DNA of 64,000 nt from Acanthochromis polyacanthus (Eukaryota > Chordata > Actinopteri > Pomacentridae): the NCBI RefSeq assembly GCF_021347895.1, contig NC_067120.1, positions 16,849,361 through 16,913,360 of the forward strand, given 5' to 3'. Shown here one piece after another: positions 34,791-59,209 of the stretch. Each line of letters begins with the position of its first letter. Position 1 is the stretch's first letter. The notes below the pieces were generated by a model that was not told the DNA's origin, made no database searches, and worked only from the letters and a program-made list of their open reading frames with translations. The position numbers and the translations under genes are program-made.

Positions 34791-34925
34791 ATACGGACCC
34801 GTACCCGTAGCCTGTGGACTACGGATACGGCACTTGCCATTTGCCAATCAGATACGCGAGATCTAGTCACGTGACTCCCGGTAGACGCTAGCGGTATGGA
34901 CCCATAGCATCGGTACTACAGGTAC

Positions 34926-34975
34926 GGACCCTAAACCTGACCCTAACACTAACCCTAACCTTAACCTTTGCTTAC
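34926..34975. repeat. Degenerate telomere-like CCCTAA tract
   Basis: GACCCTAAACCTGACCCTAA followed by CACTAACCCTAACCTTAACC gives about seven degenerate copies of the vertebrate telomere unit, inside the fold-back element. Confidence 0.6.
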
Positions 34976-35719
34976 CTTTCAACAGTTTGCAGTGGTTAGC
35001 AGTTTCTTGACTCGTGAGACTTGCGTACGGGTCCGTATCTGTCTGGCAAATGGAAAGTGCCGTACCCGTAGCCTGTGGGCTACAGATACGGGTCCGTATC
35101 TGTAGACACTACCTACCTGAAATTGTCATTTTGGATCAAAACTTGCAACACTACAAGACAACCACTACAACTGAAGCAAAAAAGACCACATCTTCAAGAT
35201 CACAAGAATAAGTCCAGTTGCCTGAACTAAACCCTTCACCAAAAGACCACACAATAGCTGACATGTTCAACTCAGATTTTAAAAATGACACAACTATTTA
35301 GGGTGATATCAAGAAAACATGCAAAAACAAATCCTATCAGTTACAGAAAATATGCTGTTGACCTATTTCATCTTTCAGTATGTAATGGAAAATTTTGGTG
35401 TTGACATACAGCCAGGGAGAAAACTGGCATGAAGTGAAAGTAGAAAACAGGTGTGTCAACAAAGATTTCATGATGTATTAATGTCGCAACTCATATATCC
35501 CGTCTGAACTAGACAGAACAAGCTTGGACAATTGGGCAATTTATTTCAGTCTGACAAACAGATTTCAGTGGAGCCCTCTTTATGCTTTTAATAAACAGCA
35601 GCTAAGAGTCTCAAGACGTGACGTGATATAACTGACCATACACAAAGAGGACTCAGCTTTAGAATTTGTTTGATTTTATTTATTTTTTTTTGTTGCAGTG
35701 AAGTATGCTGTGATACTTT

Positions 35720-35929
35720 TTTTAACATTGTTTTTTTTGGCCTATTTCCAGCAGTATTCTGATAGTCAAAGTGAGAGAGACAGGAAATGGGGGAAAGAGT
35801 GGGGGGAAGACATGCAGCAAAGGGCCACGAGCAGGAATCGAACCCCAGCCGCTGCATTGGAGAAATGTTGGAGACCAGCCCCTATACATGGTTTGCATGC
35901 TTAACCCACTGAGCTATACAGGTATCCCA
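35720..35929 (-). mobile_element. tRNA-derived SINE, minus orientation
   Basis: On the minus strand it begins GGATACCTGTATAGCTCAGT (box A) and contains GGTTCGATTCC (box B, near 35839), then GGCCCTTTGCTGCATGTCTT. A perfect 16-bp duplication TATGCTGTGATACTTT flanks it at 35704-35719 and 35930-35945. It is the same family as the copy at 51894-52087. It is a retroposon, not a functional tRNA gene. Confidence 0.9.
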
Positions 35930-36752
35930 TATGCTGTGATACTTTCAATCATCCAAAAAAAAAAAAAAAGTTGCGCATTGACTTATCAAGTCAACACCAA
36001 CACTTCACAGACTTGATTATTGTGAGCTATCATGTAACTGTTTGAACAGTTTAATGAAGGTTTAAAACTCCACCACAGAAACTACAAGTGTTTAATGAAC
36101 AATACTCTGCTACTGCTGCTATAAATACGATGAAATATTAACCAAACCAAACAATTTTTGCTCATCAGAGTTTTTTCAACAGTTTATCCAAGAAAAATCA
36201 GTGCAAGTCAGTGAACTCATGTTCCTCAATCAACTTCACAGCTGTACATAGTATGGCAGGTATGACAGGTCTGAGGTGTGCATATTTGAGAAGAATATAT
36301 GTTTTAGCTCTTTCTTAGGATAAACACTTCGTGCTAATGTACCCACCCTGCAAACATTGGCAAGATGTGTTTTGCAAGTTACTTTACTCCCAAATTCCTT
36401 AGGGGCTGAGAGGTTTGAACATCAGGATGATATAGTTTCGAAATTAAATAATTAAAACAAGAAGATACATGTAATTCCCTATAAAAAACATGACATTTAT
36501 CCAACAACTTGGTTTGGGTGTGACAGTAGTGGTAAATTAATATTATGACAGAATGTGTAGCGAGCTATGACTTGCTTTCTGAATCTTTGATTGTCAGGAG
36601 TGGAATTTTCCATGAATTCGTAAATGTCGTTGCCCTTATGTTAAATTGATGACAGCTTCTAGTACATTTGACAACCTTTACAATAAACTGGCATACAGTG
36701 GAATCCATAATATACTCCTTTTTGGTTACAGTTGTAAAAGATTCCTAACCTC

Positions 36753-37324
36753 TTTGGGACTGTAAGACAATAAGATGCTACTGGATAGAGATCCACAAAC
36801 ATATCCAAAATGTATTTAATGTAAACTTTCCTTTCAATTGTGAAAATTTGTATTTGGGGAATATTCTGTTAGAAACATGGAACAGCGAAGACAAAAAAAA
36901 CTATTCACTATACTTTTGGCTGCCAGTAAGAAATCTGTTACGAGAAAATGGTTGAGAGTAGAACCACCCAGCATGGATGACTGGATTGATGTTGTGTATG
37001 AAATATATGTCATGGAAAAAATAGCTTACTCTCTTAAGGTTGAAAAAGAAAAGTTTTATAGAATCTGGTCCAAATGGACTGGGTACGTAAAACCAATCAG
37101 ATCTGAATTTACTTGAATAAGCTTTTGCTTTGTACAAACCTGTCCACTGTCCTTTTATGTATATTTGGATATTTCGAAATGGTGCGCGCCCTAATTTTGT
37201 TTTTTTGTTTTTTTGTTTTTTGTTTGTTTTATTTGGTTTTCTAATTTTTTTTTAGCAAAATAAGTGTTAGACTGCAAGATGTATTTGATGGAAACTTGCC
37301 TTTCTAAATAAAAAGATAATTAAA
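36753..37324 (+). mobile_element. 5'-truncated L1 retrotransposon
   Basis: The insert encodes the C-terminal end of an L1 ORF2-like protein: at 36910-37110, LLAASKKSVTRKW, then DDWIDVVYEIYVMEK and IWSKWTGYVKP. The upstream part is in the same family but contains stops. It ends in an A-rich tail. A 17-bp duplication AAAAGATTCCTAACCTC flanks it at 36736-36752 and 37325-37341, which fixes both ends precisely. Confidence 0.88.
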
Positions 37325-37341
37325 AAAAGATTCCTAACCTC

Positions 37342-38196
37342 AGTTTCAACAACAAATACACATTTATTTGAATTAGTTAGTTATTTTAGAGATTCTTCAC
37401 AACTAAAATGTTTCCATCCCACTATAACATTTATAATTTTGACTTTTGGACTTAGGTTACTACTTCTTACGCTCCATGTCGGTCTTTATCTTGGTTGTTT
37501 GCTCTATCTCAGCTAACCTTTGTAACCTTGCCTTCAACATGGTATATAAAACACTGCTCAGGTATTGTTTTTAAATTTTGTGGTTTATTTTTTAAAATCA
37601 TAAAGTGATTTGCTTTGATTTTGACACCAGAAATGGCATATACAAAAAAACAAAAGCTTTTATTTAACATGTTATCAACCTCAGAAGTAACACGGGCTTA
37701 GAATGTCCTAACCCTTAAACTGGAAAATAAAGATCTTATGGCTAGTTGCTAGTGTGTCAGTAGCATCTTGTTAAACTGTGATTCTTTTTCAGGAATCCAG
37801 AAGCAACAATCCATGTGTCATGTTGTAAATATGATGTCTTTTCAAATGTTTGTATTTTTAAACCAAAATTTATTTATAGCAGCATTTGCATCAACATATT
37901 TCAAATCTGTTGCCACTAACTAAGAAGCTCTTTTTCAATGCTACATTAGTCTCATGTAAGATTCGTGTGAAGCTAATATCCAGTGAATAAACGACTTCCT
38001 CGGTTCACATCACTGCTCTGTGGTCTTTGACAACCTTCATTTATCAGTTCTTTTCATTCACTGTGAGCCAGAGCCCTCTAGTGTTTAGTGTGAAAATGAA
38101 CCAAACATTAACAGTGAATTAAAGATTCCTCTGACGTCAGGAAGACTCAGTATCTTTAGTATGACAATTACATGCATCACTTAAAAGCTAAAAAGC
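37342..38196. other. akr1d1 3' untranslated region and downstream flank
   Basis: The sequence downstream of the akr1d1 stop (minus strand) has no coding signal. On the minus strand AATAAA occurs at 37869-37874, about 325 bp beyond the stop, and is a candidate polyadenylation signal. Confidence 0.45.
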
Positions 38197-41100
38197 TTAA
38201 TATTCATCATGAAAGGGGTATTCTGGATGGTCACTCCACCTGTGTCAAAGTGAAAAAAACAGAGAAAGACTTATCATTCTGAGTGTGAAAATGAAGATCT
38301 ATTTCCATTACACAGCAAAAACATCACCACAGATTACACATTTTCCCATCAAAGCTTCTACTTACATGAGCAGCTCCACAAAGCGAATGTTTTTGTTCAG
38401 TGCCTCAATGGCTTTCATTTCCTCCTCAGTAAGTGAAAAATCGAATATCTGGAACAGGAAGTGATTTGTTTTTGCTGAAATTATTGATTTAAATCAGGAA
38501 TTTGGGCATCATATGTTGCCCTCCCTACACATAGTGTATATGCACACAGAGTGAAAAACATTTGGGTAAACTACCTGGAAGTTATGTTTGATCCTCTCAG
38601 GGCTGAAGCTCTTTGGAATCACTACGACTCCTCTCTGCACATTGAAGCGCAGAGCCACCTGGGCACTGCTCTTGTTGTACTTTTTCCCAATGGACACAAG
38701 CACCTTGTCCTCCAGCAGAGGAGGACTTTTCACATTCACCCTAAACCAGAGGCATAATTTAATACAAATGATGTCAGGATAGTTTTTAATCAAAAATTTT
38801 AATGCTAAATTAATGTCACAGGATGATGTGTTGCACTGATGCTGTTTTTTTACAGTACAGTTGAAACCAAAACTTTACATATACTATATAAAAACACACA
38901 AACTTTGTTTCTCATTGTCTGACATTAAATCAGACTAAACTTTTCCTGTTTAAGATCAGGTAGGATTATCAAAATTATTTGTATTTGCCAAATGCCAAAA
39001 TAATAATAAGAAATCTATTAGAGAATTTTCAGTTACTTTCTTCAAAGTCAGAAGTTTACAAATAATTTTCTTAGTCTTTGGTAGCATTGCCTTTAGATTG
39101 TCTGACTTGGGTCTAACATGTTAGGTATCCTTCCATAAGTTCCTCAGATAGTTTGCTGGAATTTTGGCCCATTCTTTCTGACAAAACTGATGTAACTGAG
39201 TCAGGTTTGCAGGCCGCCTTGCTCCCACATGCCTTTCCAACTCCACCCACAAATTTTCTATGGGATTGCGATCAAAGCTTTGTGATGGCCTCTCCAAAAC
39301 TTTGACTTTGTAACCAATTTGGTGGTATGGTTAGGGTCACTGTCCATTTGGAAGAACCATTTGTGCCCAAGCTTTAACTTCCTGGCTGATGTCTTGCTTC
39401 AGTGTTTCCACATAATGTTCTTTCCTCATGATGTCATCTATGTTGTGAAGTGCACCAGTCCCTCCTGCAGCAAAACTCCACAACAACATGATGCTGCCAG
39501 CCCTGTACTTCATAGTTGGGATGGTGTGCTTACAAGCTTCCCCCTTTTTCCTCCAAATGTAACGATGGTCATTATATCTAAACAGTTTAATTTTAGTTTT
39601 ATCAGACCACAGGACGTGTCTCCACAACTGACACTCTTTTACCAGCTTAAGACTGCATCTTCACAAGGTCTTTTGCTTTTGTTCTGGGGTTGATGTGCAC
39701 ATTTCACACCAAAACACATTTATTTCTGAGACACAGATTTTGTCTCCTTTCAGAGTGGCATGATGTCTGGATATTCCCATGGTGTTTATACTTGCATATA
39801 ATTGTTTGAACACTGGTGCACAGTCATGTTGGAAGAGGAAGGGGTCAGCTCCAAACTGTTCCCACAAAGTTGGGAGCAGGGAATTGTCCAAAACGTCTTG
39901 GTATGCTGAAGCATTCAGAGTTCCTTTCACTGGAACTAAGGGGCCAAGCTCAACTCCTGGAAAACAAGCCCACACCTTAATCCCCCTCCACCAAACTTTG
40001 CATTTGGCACATTGCAGTCCGGCAAGTATTGTTCTCCTGGCAACCGCCAAACCCAGACTCGTCCATCAGATTGCCAGATGGAGAAGCGCCATTTGTCACT
40101 CCAGAGAACGCGTCTCCATTGCTCTAGAGTCCAGTGGCGGCGTGCTTTACACCACTGCATCCGACGCTTTGCATTGCACTTGGTGATGTATGGCTTGGAT
40201 GCAGCTGCTCAGCCATGGAAACCCATTCCATGAAGCTCTCTGCACACCGTTCTTGAGCTAATCTGAAGGCCACATGAAGTTTGAAGGTCTGTAGTGATTG
40301 ACTCTGGAGAAAGTTGGCCACCTCTTGGCACTATGCGCCTCAGCATCCGCTGACTCCGCTCCGTCAGTTTACGTGGCCTACCACTTGGTGGCTGAGTTGC
40401 TGTCGTTCCCACTTTCTTATAATACATCTGATAGTTGACTGTGGAATACTTAGAAGCGAGGAAATGTCACGGATGGATTTGTTGCGCAGGTGGCATCCTA
40501 TCACAGTTCCACGCTGGAATTCACTGAGCTCCTGAGAGTGACCCATTCTTTCACAAATGTTTGTAAAAGCATGCCTCGGTGCTTGACTTGATATCACTTG
40601 AAGTGACTGGAACACCTGATTCTGATTATTTGGATGGATGAGCGAATACTTTTGGCAATATAGTGTATGTGGGCTTGGAAATAATTCCAAACAACAGACA
40701 TATTGTTAGTCAGGCATAGCAAGCTTGTTACTGCAGCCACACTGTTTACACGTTTCACGAAGCGGTTTGATGATGTGATCATTTGTGTGCTGGTAAATGC
40801 CAACAAAATCCAGGCATTATTTTATCATTTTTTATGACAGGCAAAAAAAAGAACCCCGATAACAATATTGACCTATATTAGATTTTTATGTCAATATCGG
40901 GCCGATAATGTCTGTGGCCCGATATCATCAGACATCCCTAGTTTGAAGCTTAATTCCTTGTCTTAAAGCTGGGATATGCAGAATATTTTTTTTTACCATC
41001 ATTGGTCTGAGAGGAAATTAGAATGCTGTTTTCAGGCTTTAGAAAATCGTCCAGCAGGAGGTCTATTTCAATGGCTTTTCCAGGTTTCTGCTTACTACTG

Positions 41101-43851
41101 CTTTAAAGCCTGATGAATCAACAATCCCTGTTGTGTGGTTAACTGTCAGAGACATTTTTGATTTTAATGTCATGTTATGTCTAAAAATGCATCTTTTGAG
41201 CTTTTTGCCACCTTTCATACAGGGGGTTCTATTTAAAAAAAAATATCACACAGCACTGAAAAGTGTATATTTCTTAAAATCTACGAACCAGGATGCATCT
41301 CTGGAGGAGCCAATTGGGCAATAGCCAACAATCACAATGCCATTCTGTCGACAGTACTCCAGGAGCTTGGGTTGTGTGAAATATGGATGACATTCAACCT
41401 TGAGGTAGGACAGAGGAAAATATACTATGAAAAAGGAAATTGTCCCAAAGTGAGCTAACATTACATTAACATCCTGTGCTCTGACTAGTCAGAATAAAAC
41501 TGGATGAGAATCAAAAGAAAAAAAAATCATCTCCTTTTAATGCAGTATAAAGTAAAGAAAATGCATTTTGGCATCATATTTGATTATTTTGTGACAAGAA
41601 ATTTCCTCTGATCAAGTAAGTAGCTCACAGATGTATTGTGAAGCACTGACCATTTTCTGAATAGGAAGCAAAGAGTTGACAGTGACCCAAAAGTATGACA
41701 GACAGCAATGCTTTCTTATTAATAGCCTCTAATACCACTTTATACTGTGATTTACTATTGCACTACACACACAAAGCTCTCTGTGACATCAGCGGTCGTC
41801 TAAAGACACAGTTTACGTCACCTGGTTGGACACAGGTTTGTGTTTGAGGCCAGGTTTATTCAGCAGCAGTTCCAGCTGCCTGCGGTTGAAGTTGGAGACT
41901 CCCAGGGACTTGATCAGCCCAGCGTCTTTGCAAGCCTCTAAAGCCTGTTGAGAAGAAAAGATTTACATCCTTTCAAAGACAGATAGTGATTATCTTTACA
42001 GACGTAGTGAGACAGTGGAGAAAAATTTAATGCACAGTGCAGGGAAAAGCAGTTCTTTGGCAGTTTATGACACCGTCCTTGACAGTCTGTGATGCTGCAC
42101 AGAGAATGTCTTGGCATCGACTTAAGAGTTTGAAGGAATATCATAAACCAAATTTCTGAATTTTATATTTTCTTGGAAGAAATGACAGCTAATGACAGTG
42201 CACAGTGCACTACATGCACTCCTAAAATGCACAGAAAAATTGCATCTTTCACATTGCAGACAGGGCCATTTACCACATGAGTACCTTAGACCAATTAAAA
42301 TTAAAATATGCTCTGTTGATATTTTATTACAAACTTAGACACTTAGATGCAATTAAACCTACAATTATAAAGGTTATCATATTCATTTGAATGAACAGAT
42401 AACACAGATTCAACCTTATTTTTATTTTTCCAGCCTACATTTATTGGCTGCGTTATAATATTTTGTCAGTCCCCGCTGTCGAAAAAATTAGTTGACTTTT
42501 AAGGTGTTTGATGTGCTTCATATACTCATATACAAAAGCAAAAGAGAGTATTTACAGATGCATAAGACAACCCATAAAAATATCATACTACATTACAGTG
42601 ACAAGAAGGGGACATGTGAAGTCATCAGACAGCAGGAGCATCTTTTGTGGACTCACCTCCCATGTTGCACAGAGGTCAGTGTGGTGGTAGATGTACTTTC
42701 CATTCTCGTCTTTGGGATAAAATTCGTTTCCAGGCTAAATTGTAAGCAACATGTAATAATTGCATTAACATTTTTAAACTTAAACATAAGAGGCTAATCA
42801 GGTCATGATGAAACATTGTACAAAATGAAGGTGTGGAAGTGTAGATGACTTTAGCTTTGTTATTTTAGTTAATTTCACAATTCATACAAATATCTGACCG
42901 GATTTAAAACACACCCAAACATGACTGATTCTAATCCTAACTAAACATACATCTGGCTCTATAATCTTATCATAAATGCATAATTAACTACATTTCACAC
43001 ATGACATGCATGTGTAAACATGTGGCTGACTGATAAGTTAACTGTTATCTATCTGTGTAATGTGTGGAAACCTTGAAGGCCATTGGAAGCTCAACAATGT
43101 AGAGATCCACATAGTCTAGTCTCAAGGTTTTCAGTGTCCTCTCCAAGGCCGGTCTCACCAACTCTGGTGGGTGGAAGGTATTCCAGAGCTGACAAAGAAA
43201 ACCCAATGTCATTAGAAAACATTCAAATCACACTGAATTGAAAGACAATAAATGTTTCTGGTTTTAGGAAACTCTACACAGGTGAACATTACAATTTAGG
43301 TCTTGAGAATAATATGATGAATTCTTAAATTGTTCAAAGGAAACTGAGACAAAAGAGACACCTGCCATATGACAGAATGTATTACCTTTCCGCAGTAAAA
43401 GATGTCCTCTCTTCTAACAGTTCCATCAGCAATCTTCTCTCTAATGGCTTGACCCACTTCGTGCTCATTGAAATACACCAGTGCCCCGTCAAAGTGCCTG
43501 TAACCTACATCTATGGCCAGCTTGACGCACTCAAGTGCAGTGCCTTTGGGTGTCTATTGGAAATGCACCAAAAATGTAAGTATTATTCGACCTGCTTTTG
43601 TTCAAGCTACAGCTGCAACTACAATATGCATTCCTGTTTAAATTTTACTTCAGCAGTCACTGCAAGCAGTTAACACTGACAGTCCTAGGTCATACAGAGT
43701 TGTGGTGGTTAAACATGCATTAGAAACACAGACACTATGTTCTTTGTATTGTTCTCACCTTTCGAGGGTCTCCATAGGTTCCCAATCCCAGCAGTGGAAT
43801 CCGGTTACCGTCACTGAGAGGGATACTGTGACTCTTTGCAGTCAGATTCAT
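38197..43851 (-). CDS. akr1d1: Aldo-keto reductase 1D1, steroid 5-beta-reductase
   Basis: Cytosolic NADPH-dependent enzyme that reduces the 4,5 double bond of 3-oxo-4-ene steroids and bile-acid precursors to 5-beta products. Exons on the minus strand: 43759-43851, 43386-43553, 43072-43188, 42657-42734, 41822-41944, 41289-41398, 38575-38740, 38366-38448, 38197-38239; 326 residues, exactly the usual length. The catalytic residues fall at the expected positions: Asp53, Tyr58, Lys87 and Glu120. Glu instead of His at 120 ([11 protein letters not shown]) distinguishes 5-beta-reductases from other AKR1 enzymes. [23 protein letters not shown] and the end [10 protein letters not shown] match the family. 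The start [12 protein letters not shown] aligns with the known N-terminus; a possible in-frame upstream exon ending at about 44392 is not needed. Intron 6 contains two Tc1 fragments. Confidence 0.95.
38858..39808 (-). mobile_element. Tc1-like element A, one half
   Basis: It starts after TA with CAGTTGAAACCAAAACTTTA, the style of a fish Tc1 terminal repeat. The minus strand at 39337-39627 reads a transposase piece ([29 protein letters not shown]) with several breaks. The sequence stops resembling this family near 39808, where another Tc1 family begins; its own second half is missing. Confidence 0.7.
39808..40669 (-). mobile_element. Tc1-like element B, one half with transposase remnant
   Basis: The terminal end ACTTTTGGCAATATAGTGTA lies at about 40650-40669. 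On the minus strand the transposase begins [15 protein letters not shown] at 40546 (helix-turn-helix region [14 protein letters not shown]), continues with [29 protein letters not shown] and PLFxxDC-like [10 protein letters not shown], across frame breaks. Coding for the C-terminal part and the other inverted repeat are absent because the sequence joins element A. Confidence 0.75.
40840..40942. mobile_element. hAT-like terminal fragment
   Basis: It ends CATCAGACATCCCTAG with repeated CCGATAT/ATATCGGG motifs upstream, similar in style to the small element at 5188. Only one end is recognisable. Confidence 0.35.
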
Positions 43852-43859
43852 GTCTGTGA

Positions 43860-45880
43860 AAATGCGAATAACTGAACTGCTCTCTGTCTTAGAGATAATG
43901 TGAACTTTGGTCATGAACATTGAACCCTGGCGCTTTATCTTCCATGCACTCGTATTTCTCTGTTAACGCCTGTGGTTTTGAGTGTGCTTTAAAAATAATG
44001 GTGGATTCACTTATATTATTTCCTATTATCTCAACTCAAATAGTTGGATTTGATAATGAACTGTGTGACTGTTAGATTTACATTGTGAATTGCTAGGCAA
44101 CACATTATGGTATTTTTTTCATCAGATTACAAAAAAGCAGAAATAGAAGCAGAAGCAGAAGTAGAAGAGCAAGCCACATGCTTTAAGTAACAAAAGACAA
44201 AACAGGGATGTTGATAATGATGAACAAAATGTGATGTAGATGGTAAAGTATTGCGATGACAATATTATATAACTCTTATGGGGCTTTTACTTTGAAAAAG
44301 GGCTGTAAGATTATTACTCACAGACACAACATACCTGCATCAGAAACAGGTCACTAATAGATTTGATTGCACTTACACTCTTACCTGAACCTGGTTCTTT
44401 TCGAAAAAACAGTCTTATGTCCATGATGATGAGGCTGTCTGTCTCTCTGTCTCTCTGTCTCTCTGTCTGTCTGTCTGTCTGTCTGCACACACACATAACA
44501 GGAGTTATAATGTTAATGGGCATCCAGTCAGTCCAGTTGGTTCAAACAGACATTGAACACCTGGAACATTTGCTAGCTAGAAAAAACGTCAGCTAACTCC
44601 TACCTAACAACATAAACAGTAAGCTATGATTAAATGCAGCAAACATGAGGACTTGTAATGATAATAATGTGTTGGTATTGAGTGGTAGAATTATGCCACA
44701 TATCCTGGTTTAAACCAGGTACTGTATGATTTTTACACTTTTCTGGTTTGTTAAAAAAAAAGGACATGCAAGACAAAAAAAATAAAAATCTCTCAGACTT
44801 TAGGGGTGCTGGGATTTAATTTAGGAGTGCTTGAGCACCCCCCAAAATGGGCTAGAAACGCCTATGGTTCATACCACTCTGTCAAATTTGTTCATTCTGT
44901 TTATAGTATAACATACTGCACATACGGTCATTCTGCTTCAATTCACCAAATCCTCCACATCTGACCATCTTTAATTTGACAGATTTTTTTTAAAGTGGTA
45001 AATAATGATTGAGTTGATCACGTGTAAAATCTGGGGTCATTAGTGTTTGACTAACAAATTTTTAAACAGGGGTGGGATCATGCCGATTTTTGCATTGTTT
45101 TCGTAGCACCAATCTGTGGAGCAAGAGTCCTAAAATATGTACATGTGGTCTTCAATGATACAGCCTGCTTCTATAAAACAACACAAACCAGTAATGGTGC
45201 AAATTTGATTTTAAAGGGGAAAAAAAATCAACGCTTGTACTCTGATATTCCACCAACGACAAAACCTTTATTGGTCAGTCCAAGAGGTGATTGAACCAAC
45301 AGGAGATTTTGCATGTTGTACTTAATACTAATAACATACATATGAAAAGAAAAAAAAATGGACAAATATGAGATGTTAAGGTGTGAATTTTTTTTTAAAT
45401 AGTGAATTGAGACAGAATGACCTTATAATTTTTTTTTGCTGTTTCTTTTGCCTTTTGTACTACATGCTAAACTGCATTTTATTGTCTTAGCACTTGCAAG
45501 AATAACAAAGTGGAATCTTAAGTAGAATCTAATGTAATCTATAAATAAACTAGAATATAGATCCATCAAATGGAAACGATTTATTAATTAAGAATACAAC
45601 AGGCTTAAGTTAATGATTAATGACCTGAGAAGATGTTGCAAATATGTTGGTTGTGATGATGCTATGCAGGTTCAAGTGGTTATTAGGTAGTACAGTTTTT
45701 AGATCAGAGACAATGGGGTGCAAGAAAACAAGCAAGCAAACAAACAAACTTTAACTAGGTGGTACTAAGTTTCATAGTGACGGAGATCATACCAACATGC
45801 CTGTCCTGTCCGGTGGACTCCATCCTGCAGCCCTGTTTCCCATGACAACATGTTTTATTTTGACCCCACCCCTCTCGTAC
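43860..45880. other. Region between akr1d1 and trim24
   Basis: Shared upstream interval of the divergently transcribed pair. It holds a CTGT/CTCT microsatellite with a CA run at 44430-44494, a T/A-rich stretch with polyA runs, and no coding signal. The only long open frame over the microsatellite is compositional. Confidence 0.55.
44430..44494. repeat. CTGT/CTCT microsatellite with CA tail
   Basis: Repeated GTCTCTCTGTCTCTCTGTCT then CTGT units and CACACACA. Confidence 0.9.
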
Positions 45881-46136
45881 CGCAACAAGCGCGTGCGGTG
45901 CAATTTGAGCAACATCTGCGGCACGCGAGCGTCACGCGCAGGAGGAGGAGGTGTGTTTCATGTTTCGCGGTGCAGGTTAGTCGCGATTTACTGCCGTTTA
46001 TTTAGTAATTTACAGTATTATTAGTGAATAAACGAGGCGGCGTTTTAAAATTCCGAACTGGCACAGAGTGAAGAGGACCGTGCAGGTGTTTGTTACCGGG
46101 GTTTAGACCCAGCCGTGGAAGGTAAAAGTGCCGCCA
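45880..46136 (+). promoter_or_regulatory. CpG-rich trim24 promoter and 5' UTR
   Basis: A local rise in CpG (GCACGCGAGCGTCACGCGCA, then CGCGGTGCAG and GAGGCGGCG) contrasts with AT-rich surroundings and leads into exon 1. This is the usual dispersed, TATA-less promoter form. The transcription start is not determined. Confidence 0.5.

Positions 46137-59209
<13,073 letters not shown>

Larger units (their letters stand above)
34431..35112. repeat. Fold-back element cluster with partial duplicate
   Basis: A 75-bp block starting GAGATACGGACCCGTACCCG lies at 34432-34508 and again at 34793-34868. Its reverse complement, GGCAAATGGAAAGTGCCGTA through GGGTCCGTATCT, lies at 35044-35102. The second direct copy plus the inverted copy form a fold-back (MITE-like) unit of about 310 bp with terminal inverted repeats near 57 bp. 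The core CGTAGCCTGTGGACTACG is itself a near-palindrome. A host segment starting CCCAAGATAGGAAACTACTT is also duplicated (34367-34427 and 34529-34589). Confidence 0.7.

Noticed and set aside
39661..40050. 129-codon minus-strand frame as a gene
   Set aside because: It is made of two fused Tc1 transposase fragments, without intact catalytic domain or start context.
44314..44523. Open frames over the CTGT/CA repeat
   Set aside because: Composition-driven; no conservation or splice logic except a weak donor near 44392.
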